Below the pieces are notes generated by a model. That model had not been told where the DNA came from. It did no database searches and saw only the letters and a list, made by a program, of their open reading frames with translations. From an uncultured Eubacterium sp. (lineage in GTDB: Bacteria; Bacillota; Clostridia; Oscillospirales; Acutalibacteraceae), in contig CAJTMQ010000068.1 in NCBI GenBank assembly GCA_910577215.1, forward strand, positions 2,344 to 7,746: a DNA stretch of 5,403 bases, in the 5' to 3' direction. How positions within the stretch are numbered: the first letter of the stretch is position 1; the number at the start of each line of letters is the position of its first letter. The position numbers were made by a program, and so were the translations under genes. Positions 1 through 5,401 of the stretch are shown here, in pieces.

Positions 1-240
1 AGAATTGTAATATTTTTCAGTAAATTTGTAACATCTGTTTCGGTTCTGAGTTTGGGTATGTATTTTATTCATAAGCCGATTTTGTCATTTATCAGATTCA
101 GAATTTTAAAATTTGAGTTATACAGACCTGTTAATTTAATTTTATTTGTTGTTATAATTTTTGCTGTAAGCTATATTGTTTCGCTTATTATTTCAAAAAT
201 TCCGAAAATAAGAAAAATACTTATTCTTGTAAAGGATTGA
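1..240 (+). CDS. C-terminal fragment of a membrane acyltransferase (acyltransferase 3 / OafA-like), 5' end outside window
   Basis: The reading frame is open from the first base and ends at TGA 238-240, giving 79 residues of a protein that starts upstream of the window. Seen: a hydrophobic stretch containing LSLGMYFIHKPIL (about residues 16-28 of the fragment), a second strongly hydrophobic helix (about residues 46-68), then a short basic tail, SKIPKIRKIL. Known of the family: acyltransferase-3 proteins are multi-pass membrane enzymes that O-acylate surface sugars. Their last helices typically carry an S-x-G-x-Y-x-I-H-x-P-like motif and end with a K-I-P-x-x-R-K-like tail. Inference: this is the last two membrane segments of such an enzyme, acting at the cytoplasmic membrane on cell-wall or exported polysaccharide. 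The ATG at 52 is an internal methionine within the motif, not a start. The catalytic N-terminal part cannot be checked, and another polytopic membrane family remains possible. Confidence 0.68.
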   Translation, partial: RIVIFFSKFVTSVSVLSLGMYFIHKPILSFIRFRILKFELYRPVNLILFVVIIFAVSYIVSLIISKIPKIRKILILVKD

Positions 241-265
241 TTTTTTATAAATCAATCCTTTTTTT
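231..265 (+). terminator. Rho-independent terminator of the acyltransferase gene
   Basis: A perfect 13-bp stem (231-243 with 249-261) encloses a 5-nt loop (244-248) and runs into a T tract at 259-265. The TGA stop codon of the upstream gene (238-240) lies inside the left arm, so the hairpin overlaps the coding end. The stem is mostly A/T with a GG/CC core. It should insulate the sigma-factor gene, which begins only 32 bp after the T tract, from upstream transcription. Confidence 0.93.
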
Positions 266-266
266 G

Positions 267-291
267 TGACCGATTCGGTTTTTAAATCGTT
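267..291 (+). promoter_or_regulatory. Possible ECF-type promoter for the sigma-factor operon
   Basis: The gap between terminator and GTG start holds TGACC at 267-271 and CGTT at 288-291, separated by 16 bases. This layout recalls ECF promoters of the TGAAAC / 16-17 bp / CGT type recognised by Bacillus ECF sigma factors, but the -35 lacks the usual AAC core. A start site 6-8 bases past the CGT would fall almost on the GTG at 298. I see no convincing housekeeping TTGACA/TATAAT pair in the gap. A short inverted repeat, ACCGA-T-TCGGT (269-279), overlaps the proposed -35. ECF sigma factors often activate their own operon, which is the main reason to propose this; the sequence match alone is weak. 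Confidence 0.22.
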
Positions 292-297
292 TTAGGT

Positions 298-813
298 GTG
301 AAAGGGGGAATTCGTACGGATAACGAACATTTGAAAAGTAAATTTGAAGCAAAATATAAGTTATACGGAGATATGCTTTATAAAATTGCATTTTTGTATT
401 TCGGCAATTCCTATGATGCCGAAGATGCCCTGCAGGAGGTTTTTATAAAGCTGCTGTACAATTCGCCCTCTTTCAAAGATTTAAGCCACGAAAAAGCGTG
501 GCTCATAAGAGTAACACAGAATAAATGCAGAGATATGCTTAAAACATCACGCTGTAAAGATACATCTGCAGATGAAATTGAAATAGCCGATTTTGTTAAA
601 ACAAACAGTGATACGTCGCTTGATATTATAAAGCAGGTGGTTGCACTGCCTGCAAAATATAAAACGGCAATTATTCTGTATTACTATTATGACTACTCTG
701 TAAGTGAAATATCGCAAACACTGAAAATAAGTAATTCTGCAGTTAAAATGCGGTTAAAGCGAGGCAGGGAAGTTTTAAAAATTGAATTGGAGGATTATGA
801 AAATGAAGCCTGA
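298..813 (+). CDS. ECF-family RNA polymerase sigma factor
   Basis: This 171-aa protein has the two-domain layout and length of an ECF (group 4) sigma factor, which directs core RNA polymerase to a small regulon, usually in response to a cell-surface signal. Seen: sigma region 2 at about residues 17-85, including DAEDALQEVFIKLL (40-53, core-polymerase binding) and AWLIRVTQNKCRDMLK (67-82, -10 recognition). Region 4 lies at about 113-163, with LPAKYKTAIILYYY and a helix-turn-helix, YSVSEISQTLKISNSAVKMRLKRG (133-156), for the -35. There is no region 1 or 3, as expected. The GTG at 298 is the first possible start after an in-frame stop at 283-285. It has no normally spaced Shine-Dalgarno sequence: AGG at 294-296 is too close, and AAAGGGGGA at 301-309 lies downstream of it. 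TTG 331 is an alternative that keeps region 2 intact. The last 11 bp overlap the next gene. The family call is firm; the subgroup and signal are unknown. Confidence 0.94.
   Translation: MKGGIRTDNEHLKSKFEAKYKLYGDMLYKIAFLYFGNSYDAEDALQEVFIKLLYNSPSFKDLSHEKAWLIRVTQNKCRDMLKTSRCKDTSADEIEIADFVKTNSDTSLDIIKQVVALPAKYKTAIILYYYYDYSVSEISQTLKISNSAVKMRLKRGREVLKIELEDYENEA
789..793 (+). promoter_or_regulatory. Ribosome binding site for the sigma-partner gene, inside the sigma-factor gene
   Basis: GGAGG at 789-793 lies within the last codons of the sigma gene. It is 9 bases before ATG 803 but only 3 bases before ATG 797, which favours 803 as the start. The upstream TTG at 782 precedes the site and cannot use it. 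Having the site and start inside the preceding gene suggests translational coupling of the two proteins. Confidence 0.8.
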
Positions 814-1810
814 AGATTTAAAAAACAGCATAAATTTTGTTGAGTCTGATGACTATATGCAAACAAGACTTTTTGCAGAAATAAGCAGTAAGAAAAAATC
901 AAAGAATAAAAGCAAAAAAGGATTTAAGGTTGCCATTTCAGCAGTGCTTTGCTGTGCAATATTAATTGTAGGACTCGGCTTTGGAATTCCGCAGGCTCTT
1001 ATTGATGATACAACTGCTCTTCAGCTTGCTAATGATATGGATACCAACGGAAATATTTTTATAATGAGTGTGCGTGCAGCGGAAAGTGAAAATGCAGAAT
1101 ATGTTTCTGTTACAGACCACACTGTTATTCTTTCCGAGTATAAATTAGATAAAGTTATATTAGAGGACGACGGAAGTATGACCTTTGATGAGACGGGCGA
1201 TTTGTCACTTTCAATCAAAGGAAAGAATATAGAATCTGTCAGAATGCAATGTGAAAAAGGTGAATTCTTTATATTTGATACAGATATGTTTGAATATTTG
1301 TGTTCCACAAATGAACTTTATGACATTATAGTTCCGTATTCGGATGAGTACGAAAACAAAAGCGTTAATGAGCGTCTTGATGTAATGTATAAGCATATTG
1401 AAAACGGTGATTATGATGAATATTTTACCGAACATTCTAAAAAAACTTATGATGAATATAAAGGCGTAGATATAGTCTATGACGGAAATGAGAATAAAGT
1501 AGGTATCGGACTTGTAAGTGTAGAAACCTATGCTAAATTTCTTCCAACAACATCCAATGAAAAAGGTAAACGCAATTTTGTCAGAAATTACACGCTTCAT
1601 AATGTTCTTAATAAAGAAGAATTTGATGCTTGTGCAACATTTCAGCCTGAATGGTATGGTATTCTTTTTGACCAGCCTGATACTGCATTTTCTGATTTGC
1701 CTCATGAAATAGTTACAATTGAGGTTACTTTTAAAAACGGCTCTGTTGAAAGCAACAAATATGATTTTTCTCTGAATGCTAATGGTGAGCTTATAATAGA
1801 TATAATATAA
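803..1810 (+). CDS. Single-pass membrane protein, probable anti-sigma / sensor partner of the ECF sigma factor
   Basis: From ATG 803 the protein is 335 aa (337 from ATG 797). Seen: a cytoplasmic N-terminus of about 40 residues beginning MKPEDLKNSI; a Lys-rich patch (about 30-42) placing this side in the cytoplasm; one hydrophobic helix (about 43-62, VAISAVLCCAILIVGLGFGI); and about 270 residues outside the membrane, acidic and beta-rich looking. Notable outer segments are NIFIMSVRAAE (about 84-94) and IKGKNIESVRMQCEKGEFFIFD (starting at about 138). There is no signal-peptidase site and no His-x3-Cys-x2-Cys motif of zinc-type anti-sigma factors. Its position directly after, and 11 bp overlapping, the sigma gene, plus this topology, supports a role in holding the sigma factor at the membrane and releasing it on a signal. 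From memory, similar unnamed proteins follow ECF sigma genes in other Clostridia; I cannot assign a Pfam family. Direct sigma binding is inferred from context only, and the signal is unknown. Confidence 0.7.
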   Translation: MKPEDLKNSINFVESDDYMQTRLFAEISSKKKSKNKSKKGFKVAISAVLCCAILIVGLGFGIPQALIDDTTALQLANDMDTNGNIFIMSVRAAESENAEYVSVTDHTVILSEYKLDKVILEDDGSMTFDETGDLSLSIKGKNIESVRMQCEKGEFFIFDTDMFEYLCSTNELYDIIVPYSDEYENKSVNERLDVMYKHIENGDYDEYFTEHSKKTYDEYKGVDIVYDGNENKVGIGLVSVETYAKFLPTTSNEKGKRNFVRNYTLHNVLNKEEFDACATFQPEWYGILFDQPDTAFSDLPHEIVTIEVTFKNGSVESNKYDFSLNANGELIIDII

Positions 1811-1814
1811 ATAC

Positions 1815-1842
1815 AAAAGGCGGTTCGTATGAACCGCCTTTT
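1815..1842. terminator. Bidirectional hairpin terminator between convergent genes
   Basis: A perfect 12-bp stem with AAAAGGCGGTTC (1815-1826) and its exact complement (1831-1842) encloses a GTAT loop. The GC-rich core is bordered by four A on one side and four T on the other, so it can work on either strand. It starts 4 bp after the stop of the sigma-partner gene and lies 16 bp beyond the stop of the minus-strand gene. It occupies most of the 48-bp space between them. The T runs are short (four), so efficiency may differ by direction. Confidence 0.88.
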
Positions 1843-1858
1843 AACTGTGTTTATTTAA

Positions 1859-2434
1859 TTAACAAACCATTCCGCCTTCAATCCAGCGCATAACGGATAC
1901 GTATTCTTCCTTGTATTCATCAAGCTTTTCGGTGTTTGCATCAACAAATGCCTGAAATTCGTCTGTATCTTCAAAATCAAAGGTAAAATCCTGTTCAAAA
2001 TCATAGGTTGCAGTGAACATATAATCAAAAATATCATCTGCCGAAAATTCGTCAAACATTTTGTCTGCCACTATTTCCGTCCAGTAATCAAGTGCATTTT
2101 TTACTGTAAGCTCAAAATCATCTTCGTCAACTTCTATTTCAGGAATTTCACTGCAGTAGTCTGTTATTTCTTCTTCACCTATTCCGAGATTTGCAAGATA
2201 TTCAATAACATCTTCCAGGCCTGTTTCATTAACCGCATCGTACACTCGGTAGTTGAATTCGCCAACCAGGTTCTGCATAGCAACCGCTTTGAAAACACAG
2301 TCTGCTTCATATCCGTCCTCATCTGTAATAACGAAGCCGCTTTCTTTAAACTGTTCCCACATTAATTCATAAAACACCTTGAATTTTGCCTTTTCCTCAA
2401 ATATCGCTTCATAAATATATGAATTAATATCCAT
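1859..2434 (-). CDS. Hypothetical acidic protein (191 aa), family not recognised
   Basis: ATG at 2432-2434 and TAA at 1859-1861 on the minus strand. The start is supported by AAGGAG (2445-2450) 10 bases upstream and by a promoter-like element further up. I do not recognise a domain. Seen: I count 53 Asp/Glu against 11 Lys/Arg in 191 residues, giving a strongly negative net charge, with many Phe/Tyr/Trp. There is no signal peptide, no membrane helix and no Cys/His metal cluster (only three Cys). The first 60 or so residues look helical and amphipathic (YIYEAIFEEKAKFKVFYELMWEQF). Clusters such as EVDEDDFE (about 101-108) and a run of alternating acidic and aromatic residues (about 135-157) stand out. 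It is probably a soluble cytoplasmic protein. It converges on the sigma operon and diverges from the epimerase-nadE unit. A binding partner for a basic protein or nucleic-acid mimicry would fit the composition, but no evidence selects either. Confidence 0.85.
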   Translation of the reverse strand: MDINSYIYEAIFEEKAKFKVFYELMWEQFKESGFVITDEDGYEADCVFKAVAMQNLVGEFNYRVYDAVNETGLEDVIEYLANLGIGEEEITDYCSEIPEIEVDEDDFELTVKNALDYWTEIVADKMFDEFSADDIFDYMFTATYDFEQDFTFDFEDTDEFQAFVDANTEKLDEYKEEYVSVMRWIEGGMVC

Positions 2435-2444
2435 TCTTTTATTT

Positions 2445-2450
2445 CTCCTT
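2445..2450 (-). promoter_or_regulatory. Ribosome binding site for the acidic protein
   Basis: On the minus strand AAGGAG (2445-2450), preceded by further A residues, sits 10 bases upstream of ATG 2432-2434. The spacing is slightly long but acceptable, and it fixes this ATG as the start. Confidence 0.75.
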
Positions 2451-2469
2451 TTTTCTCAATTCTAACTAT

Positions 2470-2498
2470 ATTTTATACCATTGCAATATCATTTTCAA
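2470..2498 (-). promoter_or_regulatory. Predicted sigma-A-type promoter for the acidic protein
   Basis: Minus-strand -35 TTGAAA (2493-2498) and -10 TAAAAT (2470-2475) are separated by 17 bases. An overlapping TATAAA (2472-2477) gives a 15-base spacer and is less likely. Transcription would start near 2463, leaving about 28 nt of leader that contains the ribosome binding site. The -35 lies between the arms of the 8-bp inverted repeat in this region. Confidence 0.55.
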
Positions 2499-2507
2499 TA
2501 TTGCATT
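2480..2507. promoter_or_regulatory. Inverted repeat, possible operator between divergent promoters
   Basis: TGCAATAT (2482-2489) and ATATTGCA (2498-2505) are exact reverse complements separated by 8 bases. Viewed another way, ATTGCAAT (2480-2487, itself palindromic) recurs as ATTGCATT (2500-2507) exactly 20 bp later, about two helical turns. The element overlaps the -35 boxes of both predicted divergent promoters, which is the usual place for a shared repressor site. No known regulator box is recognised, and the surroundings are AT-rich, so a chance repeat is possible. Confidence 0.4.
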
Positions 2508-2529
2508 AAGATTTATTATAGGATATAAT
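2501..2529 (+). promoter_or_regulatory. Predicted sigma-A-type promoter for the epimerase-nadE unit
   Basis: A perfect -10 TATAAT (2524-2529) stands 17 bases after TTGCAT (2501-2506), a weak -35 that keeps only the TTG of the consensus. A start near 2536 would give a leader of about 30 nt carrying GGAGG at 2554-2558. The weak -35 overlaps the right arm of the inverted repeat, so an activator or repressor acting there is plausible. Confidence 0.55.
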
Positions 2530-2565
2530 TACTTTGATTAATGTGTTATATTCGGAGGTGTTATT

Positions 2566-3438
2566 ATGGTGGTTACGCTTAAAAATGAAAAATGCACAAT
2601 AAAATGCCAGCAGGAGGGTGCAATGCTTCACTCTCTTGTTAAGGATGATATTGAATATCTGTGGCAGGGAGATAAAAGCTATTGGGGCGGTCAGGCTCCT
2701 GTGTGTTTTCCGATAGTTGGTGTTTTGAAAAACGGAGCAGCAAAGGCTTTCGGAAAAGAATGCAGTATGGCACGCCACGGTGTTGCAAGAATTAATCCGT
2801 TTGAAATCAAGGAGCAGGGTGCAAACTTTGTTACCTTTGTTCAAATTTCAACTGAAGAGACGAAAAAGCAGTTTCCTTTTGACTACAGACTCGAAATAAA
2901 ATACACCTTAAATGGTGATACTGTTACTACGGAATATACAGTTTTAAACATTGGTGACAGCAGTCTGCCGTTTGCAATAGGCGGACATCCTGCCTTCAAC
3001 TGTCCCTTGTGTGATGATGAAGCATTTGAGGATTATTCCGTTAAGTTTGATAAGGTGCTTACGAAGAAGTGCTTAAGACCTGATGTTCATACTGGGCTTG
3101 TTGATACTTCAAAGCGTTTTGATATTCTTGAAAATACGGATGAAATTAAAATGTCACACAGTCTTTTTGTTGATGATGCAATGGTTTTTGATGATATGCA
3201 GTCTAAATGTGCGGTGCTGGCAGGCAAAAACGGCATGGGTGTTAAAATAGAATATCAGGATTTTTCAAATGTTCTTGTTTGGTCATCTGCAAACGGCGGC
3301 CCGTTTGTTGCTCTTGAGCCATGGACGGGAATATCAACCTGCCTCGATGAGGATGAAGTGTTTGAGAACAAAAGAGGCATTACTGTTCTTGAGCCGAATG
3401 AGCAGGCTTCCTACAAGTTTAAAATTACACTTATTTAA
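2566..3438 (+). CDS. Aldose 1-epimerase family protein (LacX-type mutarotase)
   Basis: A 290-aa cytoplasmic enzyme of the galactose mutarotase-like beta-sandwich fold, which interconverts alpha and beta anomers of aldoses or sugar phosphates. Start ATG 2566 has GGAGG (2554-2558) 7 bases upstream. Seen: the N-terminal landmark EYLWQGDKSYWGGQAPVCFP (30-49), RHGVAR with Arg70 and His71, IGGHPAFNCPL (138-148) with His141, and the C-terminal VALEPWTG (248-255) with Glu251. Known of the family: an active-site His acts as acid and a Glu as base, with an Arg and a second His binding the sugar; Arg70, His71, His141 and Glu251 fit these roles. The landmarks resemble the lactococcal LacX subgroup rather than classical GalM, which is longer. 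Length is normal and the gene is intact. No lac, gal or tagatose genes are in view, so the substrate is open. nadE follows after 29 bp on the same strand, so co-transcription is likely. Confidence 0.9.
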   Translation: MVVTLKNEKCTIKCQQEGAMLHSLVKDDIEYLWQGDKSYWGGQAPVCFPIVGVLKNGAAKAFGKECSMARHGVARINPFEIKEQGANFVTFVQISTEETKKQFPFDYRLEIKYTLNGDTVTTEYTVLNIGDSSLPFAIGGHPAFNCPLCDDEAFEDYSVKFDKVLTKKCLRPDVHTGLVDTSKRFDILENTDEIKMSHSLFVDDAMVFDDMQSKCAVLAGKNGMGVKIEYQDFSNVLVWSSANGGPFVALEPWTGISTCLDEDEVFENKRGITVLEPNEQASYKFKITLI

Positions 3439-3458
3439 TCTGATATTAAAAAATAAAT

Positions 3459-3464
3459 GGTGAT
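3459..3464 (+). promoter_or_regulatory. Atypical Shine-Dalgarno site of nadE
   Basis: There is no GGAGG before nadE. Instead GGTGAT (3459-3464) ends 3 bases before ATG 3468. It matches the 3' portion of the full AAGGAGGTGATC complement to the 16S rRNA tail, and in that register it equals a GGAGG placed 7 bases from the start. It is therefore correctly positioned and supports ATG 3468, though pairing is short. Confidence 0.55.
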
Positions 3465-3467
3465 AAA

Positions 3468-5366
3468 ATGAATTATGGTTTTTTTAGAGTTGCCTGTGCT
3501 TCGCTGAAGCTTAAGGTTGCCAACCCTACCTACAATAAGGAAGAAATAAAGAATGCAATTGATGAAGCAATTGCGGAAAAGGCAAGGGTGCTTGTTACGC
3601 CAGAGCTGTCAATAACAGGCTATACCTGTGCAGATTTGTTTTTTACAAAATCTCTTCAGGATGCAGCAGGTGAGGCATTAGTAAACATTGTTAAGTATAC
3701 AAAAAAAAGAAATATTGTTGTTGTTGTTGGTATGCCTGTTCCGTTTTATAACAGCCTTTATAATTGTGCCGTTGTTGTCGGTAATGGCTCAATTCTTGGT
3801 GTTGTGCCGAAAACGCATATTGCAAATTATAATGAGTTTTACGAAAAACGATGGTTTGCTTCTGGAGAACAGTTCAAAAGCTGTCAAGCTATAAACCTTT
3901 ACGGATATGAAACAAAAATCGGCAATCAGATTTTTGATTTGGGCGGCGGTGCAGTGCTTGGAGTTGAGCTCTGTGAGGATTTATGGGTTTCAAATCCGCC
4001 GAGCAGCACGCTTGTTCAGCATGGTGCAAACATTATAGCAAATCTTTCGGCAAGTGATGAATATGTTTCAAAGGCGGAATACAGAAGAGATTTGATTTCC
4101 AATCAGTCTGCACGCTGTATCTGTGCCTATCTTTATGCAGGTGCTTCCGTTTATGAAAGCACAACCGATCTTGTGTTCAGCGGTGCTACTGTAATTGCTG
4201 AAAACGGTGCGGTAATTGCAGAGGGTGAACGCTTCAGCAGAAAAAATATTGTAACCTATGCGGATATTGATGTTGAAAAGCTGGCGGCACTTCGTCTTAA
4301 CAATATGTCCTTTGAAAATATTTCGGAAGAAATAGGTTTTGTGCAGCACAGTATTCTTAATGATGATAATGATTTAAAGCACAGATTTTTTGATCCGCAC
4401 CCATTTGTTCCTGCGGATGATGAAAAAAGGCGTGAACGCTGCCGTGAGATTTTTTCAATTCAGGCAGCAGGTCTTGCAAAGCGTATTGAGCATATTGAAT
4501 CATCAGGTGCAGTTATAGGCATTTCGGGCGGACTTGATTCTACGCTTGCTCTTCTTGTTGCGGTTGAGGCTATGAAGCTGCTTGGCAAAAAAAATTCGGA
4601 TATTATGGGTATTACCATGCCGGGCTTCGGCACAACGGACAGAACTTATCATAATGCAATAGATTTAATGAACTGCCTTGGTGTAACCGTTAAGGAAATC
4701 AGCATTAAGGATGCCTGCATTCAGCATATGAAAGATATAGAGCATAATCCGAATATGAAAAATATAACATATGAAAACACGCAGGCGAGGGAACGTACAC
4801 AGATACTTTTTGATATGGCAAATAAGCACGGTAAGCTGCTTGTCGGCACAGGTGATTTAAGTGAGCTTGCTATGGGCTGGTGCACCTATAACGGAGATCA
4901 TATGAGTATGTACGGTGTGAATGCTTCTGTGCCGAAAACCCTTGTTCGCTACCTTGTTGATTATGTTGCGGGCATAAGTGATGAAAGAACGGCAGAAATT
5001 CTTTATGATGTGCTTGATACCCCTGTTTCTCCCGAGCTTCTTCCGCCTGATGAAAATGGTGAAATTGCACAGAAAACAGAGGATAATATCGGTCCTTATG
5101 AGCTTCACGATTTCTTCCTTTATCATTTTGTTCGTTTCGGATTTTCAAAGGAAAAGCTTGCGGTTATTGCACAGAAGGCATTTGATGAAAAATATACCGG
5201 TGAGGAGATTTCAAAGTGGCTTGCTGTGTTCCTGAAACGCTTCTTTATAAGCCAGTTTAAGAGAAACTGTATTCCGGATTCTCCGAAGGTGGGCTCCGTT
5301 TCACTTTCACCGAGAGGCGACTGGAGAATGCCGAGTGATGCATCGTTTAAAGATTATTTAAGATAA
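3468..5366 (+). CDS. nadE: Glutamine-dependent NAD+ synthetase
   Basis: This enzyme makes NAD+ from deamido-NAD+, ATP and glutamine (last step of de novo and salvage NAD synthesis) in the cytoplasm. The 632-aa length fits the two-domain glutamine-using form, not the ammonia-only form of about 270 aa. Seen: an N-terminal nitrilase-type glutaminase domain (about 1-290) with the expected Glu-Lys-Cys triad at Glu46 (TPELSITGY), Lys115 (VPKTHI) and Cys169 (GVELCEDLW). A C-terminal synthetase domain (about 320-632) carries the ATP pyrophosphatase loop SGGLDST (353-359), PGFGTTDRTYHNA (385-397), VGTGDLSELAMGW (459-471) and NASVPKTLVRYLV (485-497). All key residues appear present, so both glutaminase and synthetase activities are expected, with ammonia passed between domains. 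The organisation resembles the well-studied Mycobacterium tuberculosis enzyme. The start ATG 3468 is supported by GGTGAT just upstream. It probably shares a transcript with the epimerase gene and ends at the terminator at 5374. Confidence 0.97.
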   Translation: MNYGFFRVACASLKLKVANPTYNKEEIKNAIDEAIAEKARVLVTPELSITGYTCADLFFTKSLQDAAGEALVNIVKYTKKRNIVVVVGMPVPFYNSLYNCAVVVGNGSILGVVPKTHIANYNEFYEKRWFASGEQFKSCQAINLYGYETKIGNQIFDLGGGAVLGVELCEDLWVSNPPSSTLVQHGANIIANLSASDEYVSKAEYRRDLISNQSARCICAYLYAGASVYESTTDLVFSGATVIAENGAVIAEGERFSRKNIVTYADIDVEKLAALRLNNMSFENISEEIGFVQHSILNDDNDLKHRFFDPHPFVPADDEKRRERCREIFSIQAAGLAKRIEHIESSGAVIGISGGLDSTLALLVAVEAMKLLGKKNSDIMGITMPGFGTTDRTYHNAIDLMNCLGVTVKEISIKDACIQHMKDIEHNPNMKNITYENTQARERTQILFDMANKHGKLLVGTGDLSELAMGWCTYNGDHMSMYGVNASVPKTLVRYLVDYVAGISDERTAEILYDVLDTPVSPELLPPDENGEIAQKTEDNIGPYELHDFFLYHFVRFGFSKEKLAVIAQKAFDEKYTGEEISKWLAVFLKRFFISQFKRNCIPDSPKVGSVSLSPRGDWRMPSDASFKDYLR

Positions 5367-5373
5367 GATAAGG

Positions 5374-5401
5374 AAAAAGAGGTGCAAATTGCCTCTTTTT
5401 T
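5374..5401 (+). terminator. Rho-independent terminator after nadE
   Basis: AAAAAGAGG (5374-5382) pairs with CCTCTTTTT (5392-5400), extended inward by two G-T wobble pairs, leaving a loop of about 5 nt (5385-5389). A run of six T (5396-5401) follows the GC-containing part. It starts 8 bp after the nadE stop codon and closes the epimerase-nadE unit at the window edge. Confidence 0.9.

Noticed and set aside
52..240. A separate 62-aa membrane protein starting at ATG 52
   Set aside because: The frame is open to the window edge, and this methionine is inside the S-x-G-x-Y-x-I-H-like motif of an acyltransferase, so it is internal to a larger protein.
782..802. TTG 782 as start of the sigma-partner gene
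   Set aside because: The GGAGG (789-793) is downstream of this codon, whereas ATG 803 is correctly spaced after it.
1211..1816. Minus-strand open frame of 201 codons opposite the sigma-partner gene
   Set aside because: It lies wholly antisense to a better supported gene, its translation is an implausible Ile/Phe/Tyr/Lys-rich string typical of antisense AT-rich code, and it would run through the terminator hairpin.
1859..2434. The acidic protein as an ArdA-like anti-restriction protein
   Set aside because: Only the general acidity fits. I see no ArdA-like sequence pattern and there are no phage, plasmid or restriction genes nearby.
2501..2565. A riboswitch upstream of the epimerase-nadE unit (for example an NAD-sensing RNA)
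   Set aside because: The predicted leader is only about 30 nt, too short for a known riboswitch, and no terminator-like hairpin lies between the promoter and the start codon.
3712..3730. GTT-rich run as a microsatellite repeat
   Set aside because: It encodes a valine-rich beta strand (residues 84-87 of NadE), expected in the nitrilase-type fold, so it is coding rather than an expanded repeat.
4857..5148. Two overlapping minus-strand open frames opposite the nadE C-terminal region
   Set aside because: They are antisense to conserved NAD synthetase motifs, overlap each other in different frames, and lack visible ribosome binding sites.
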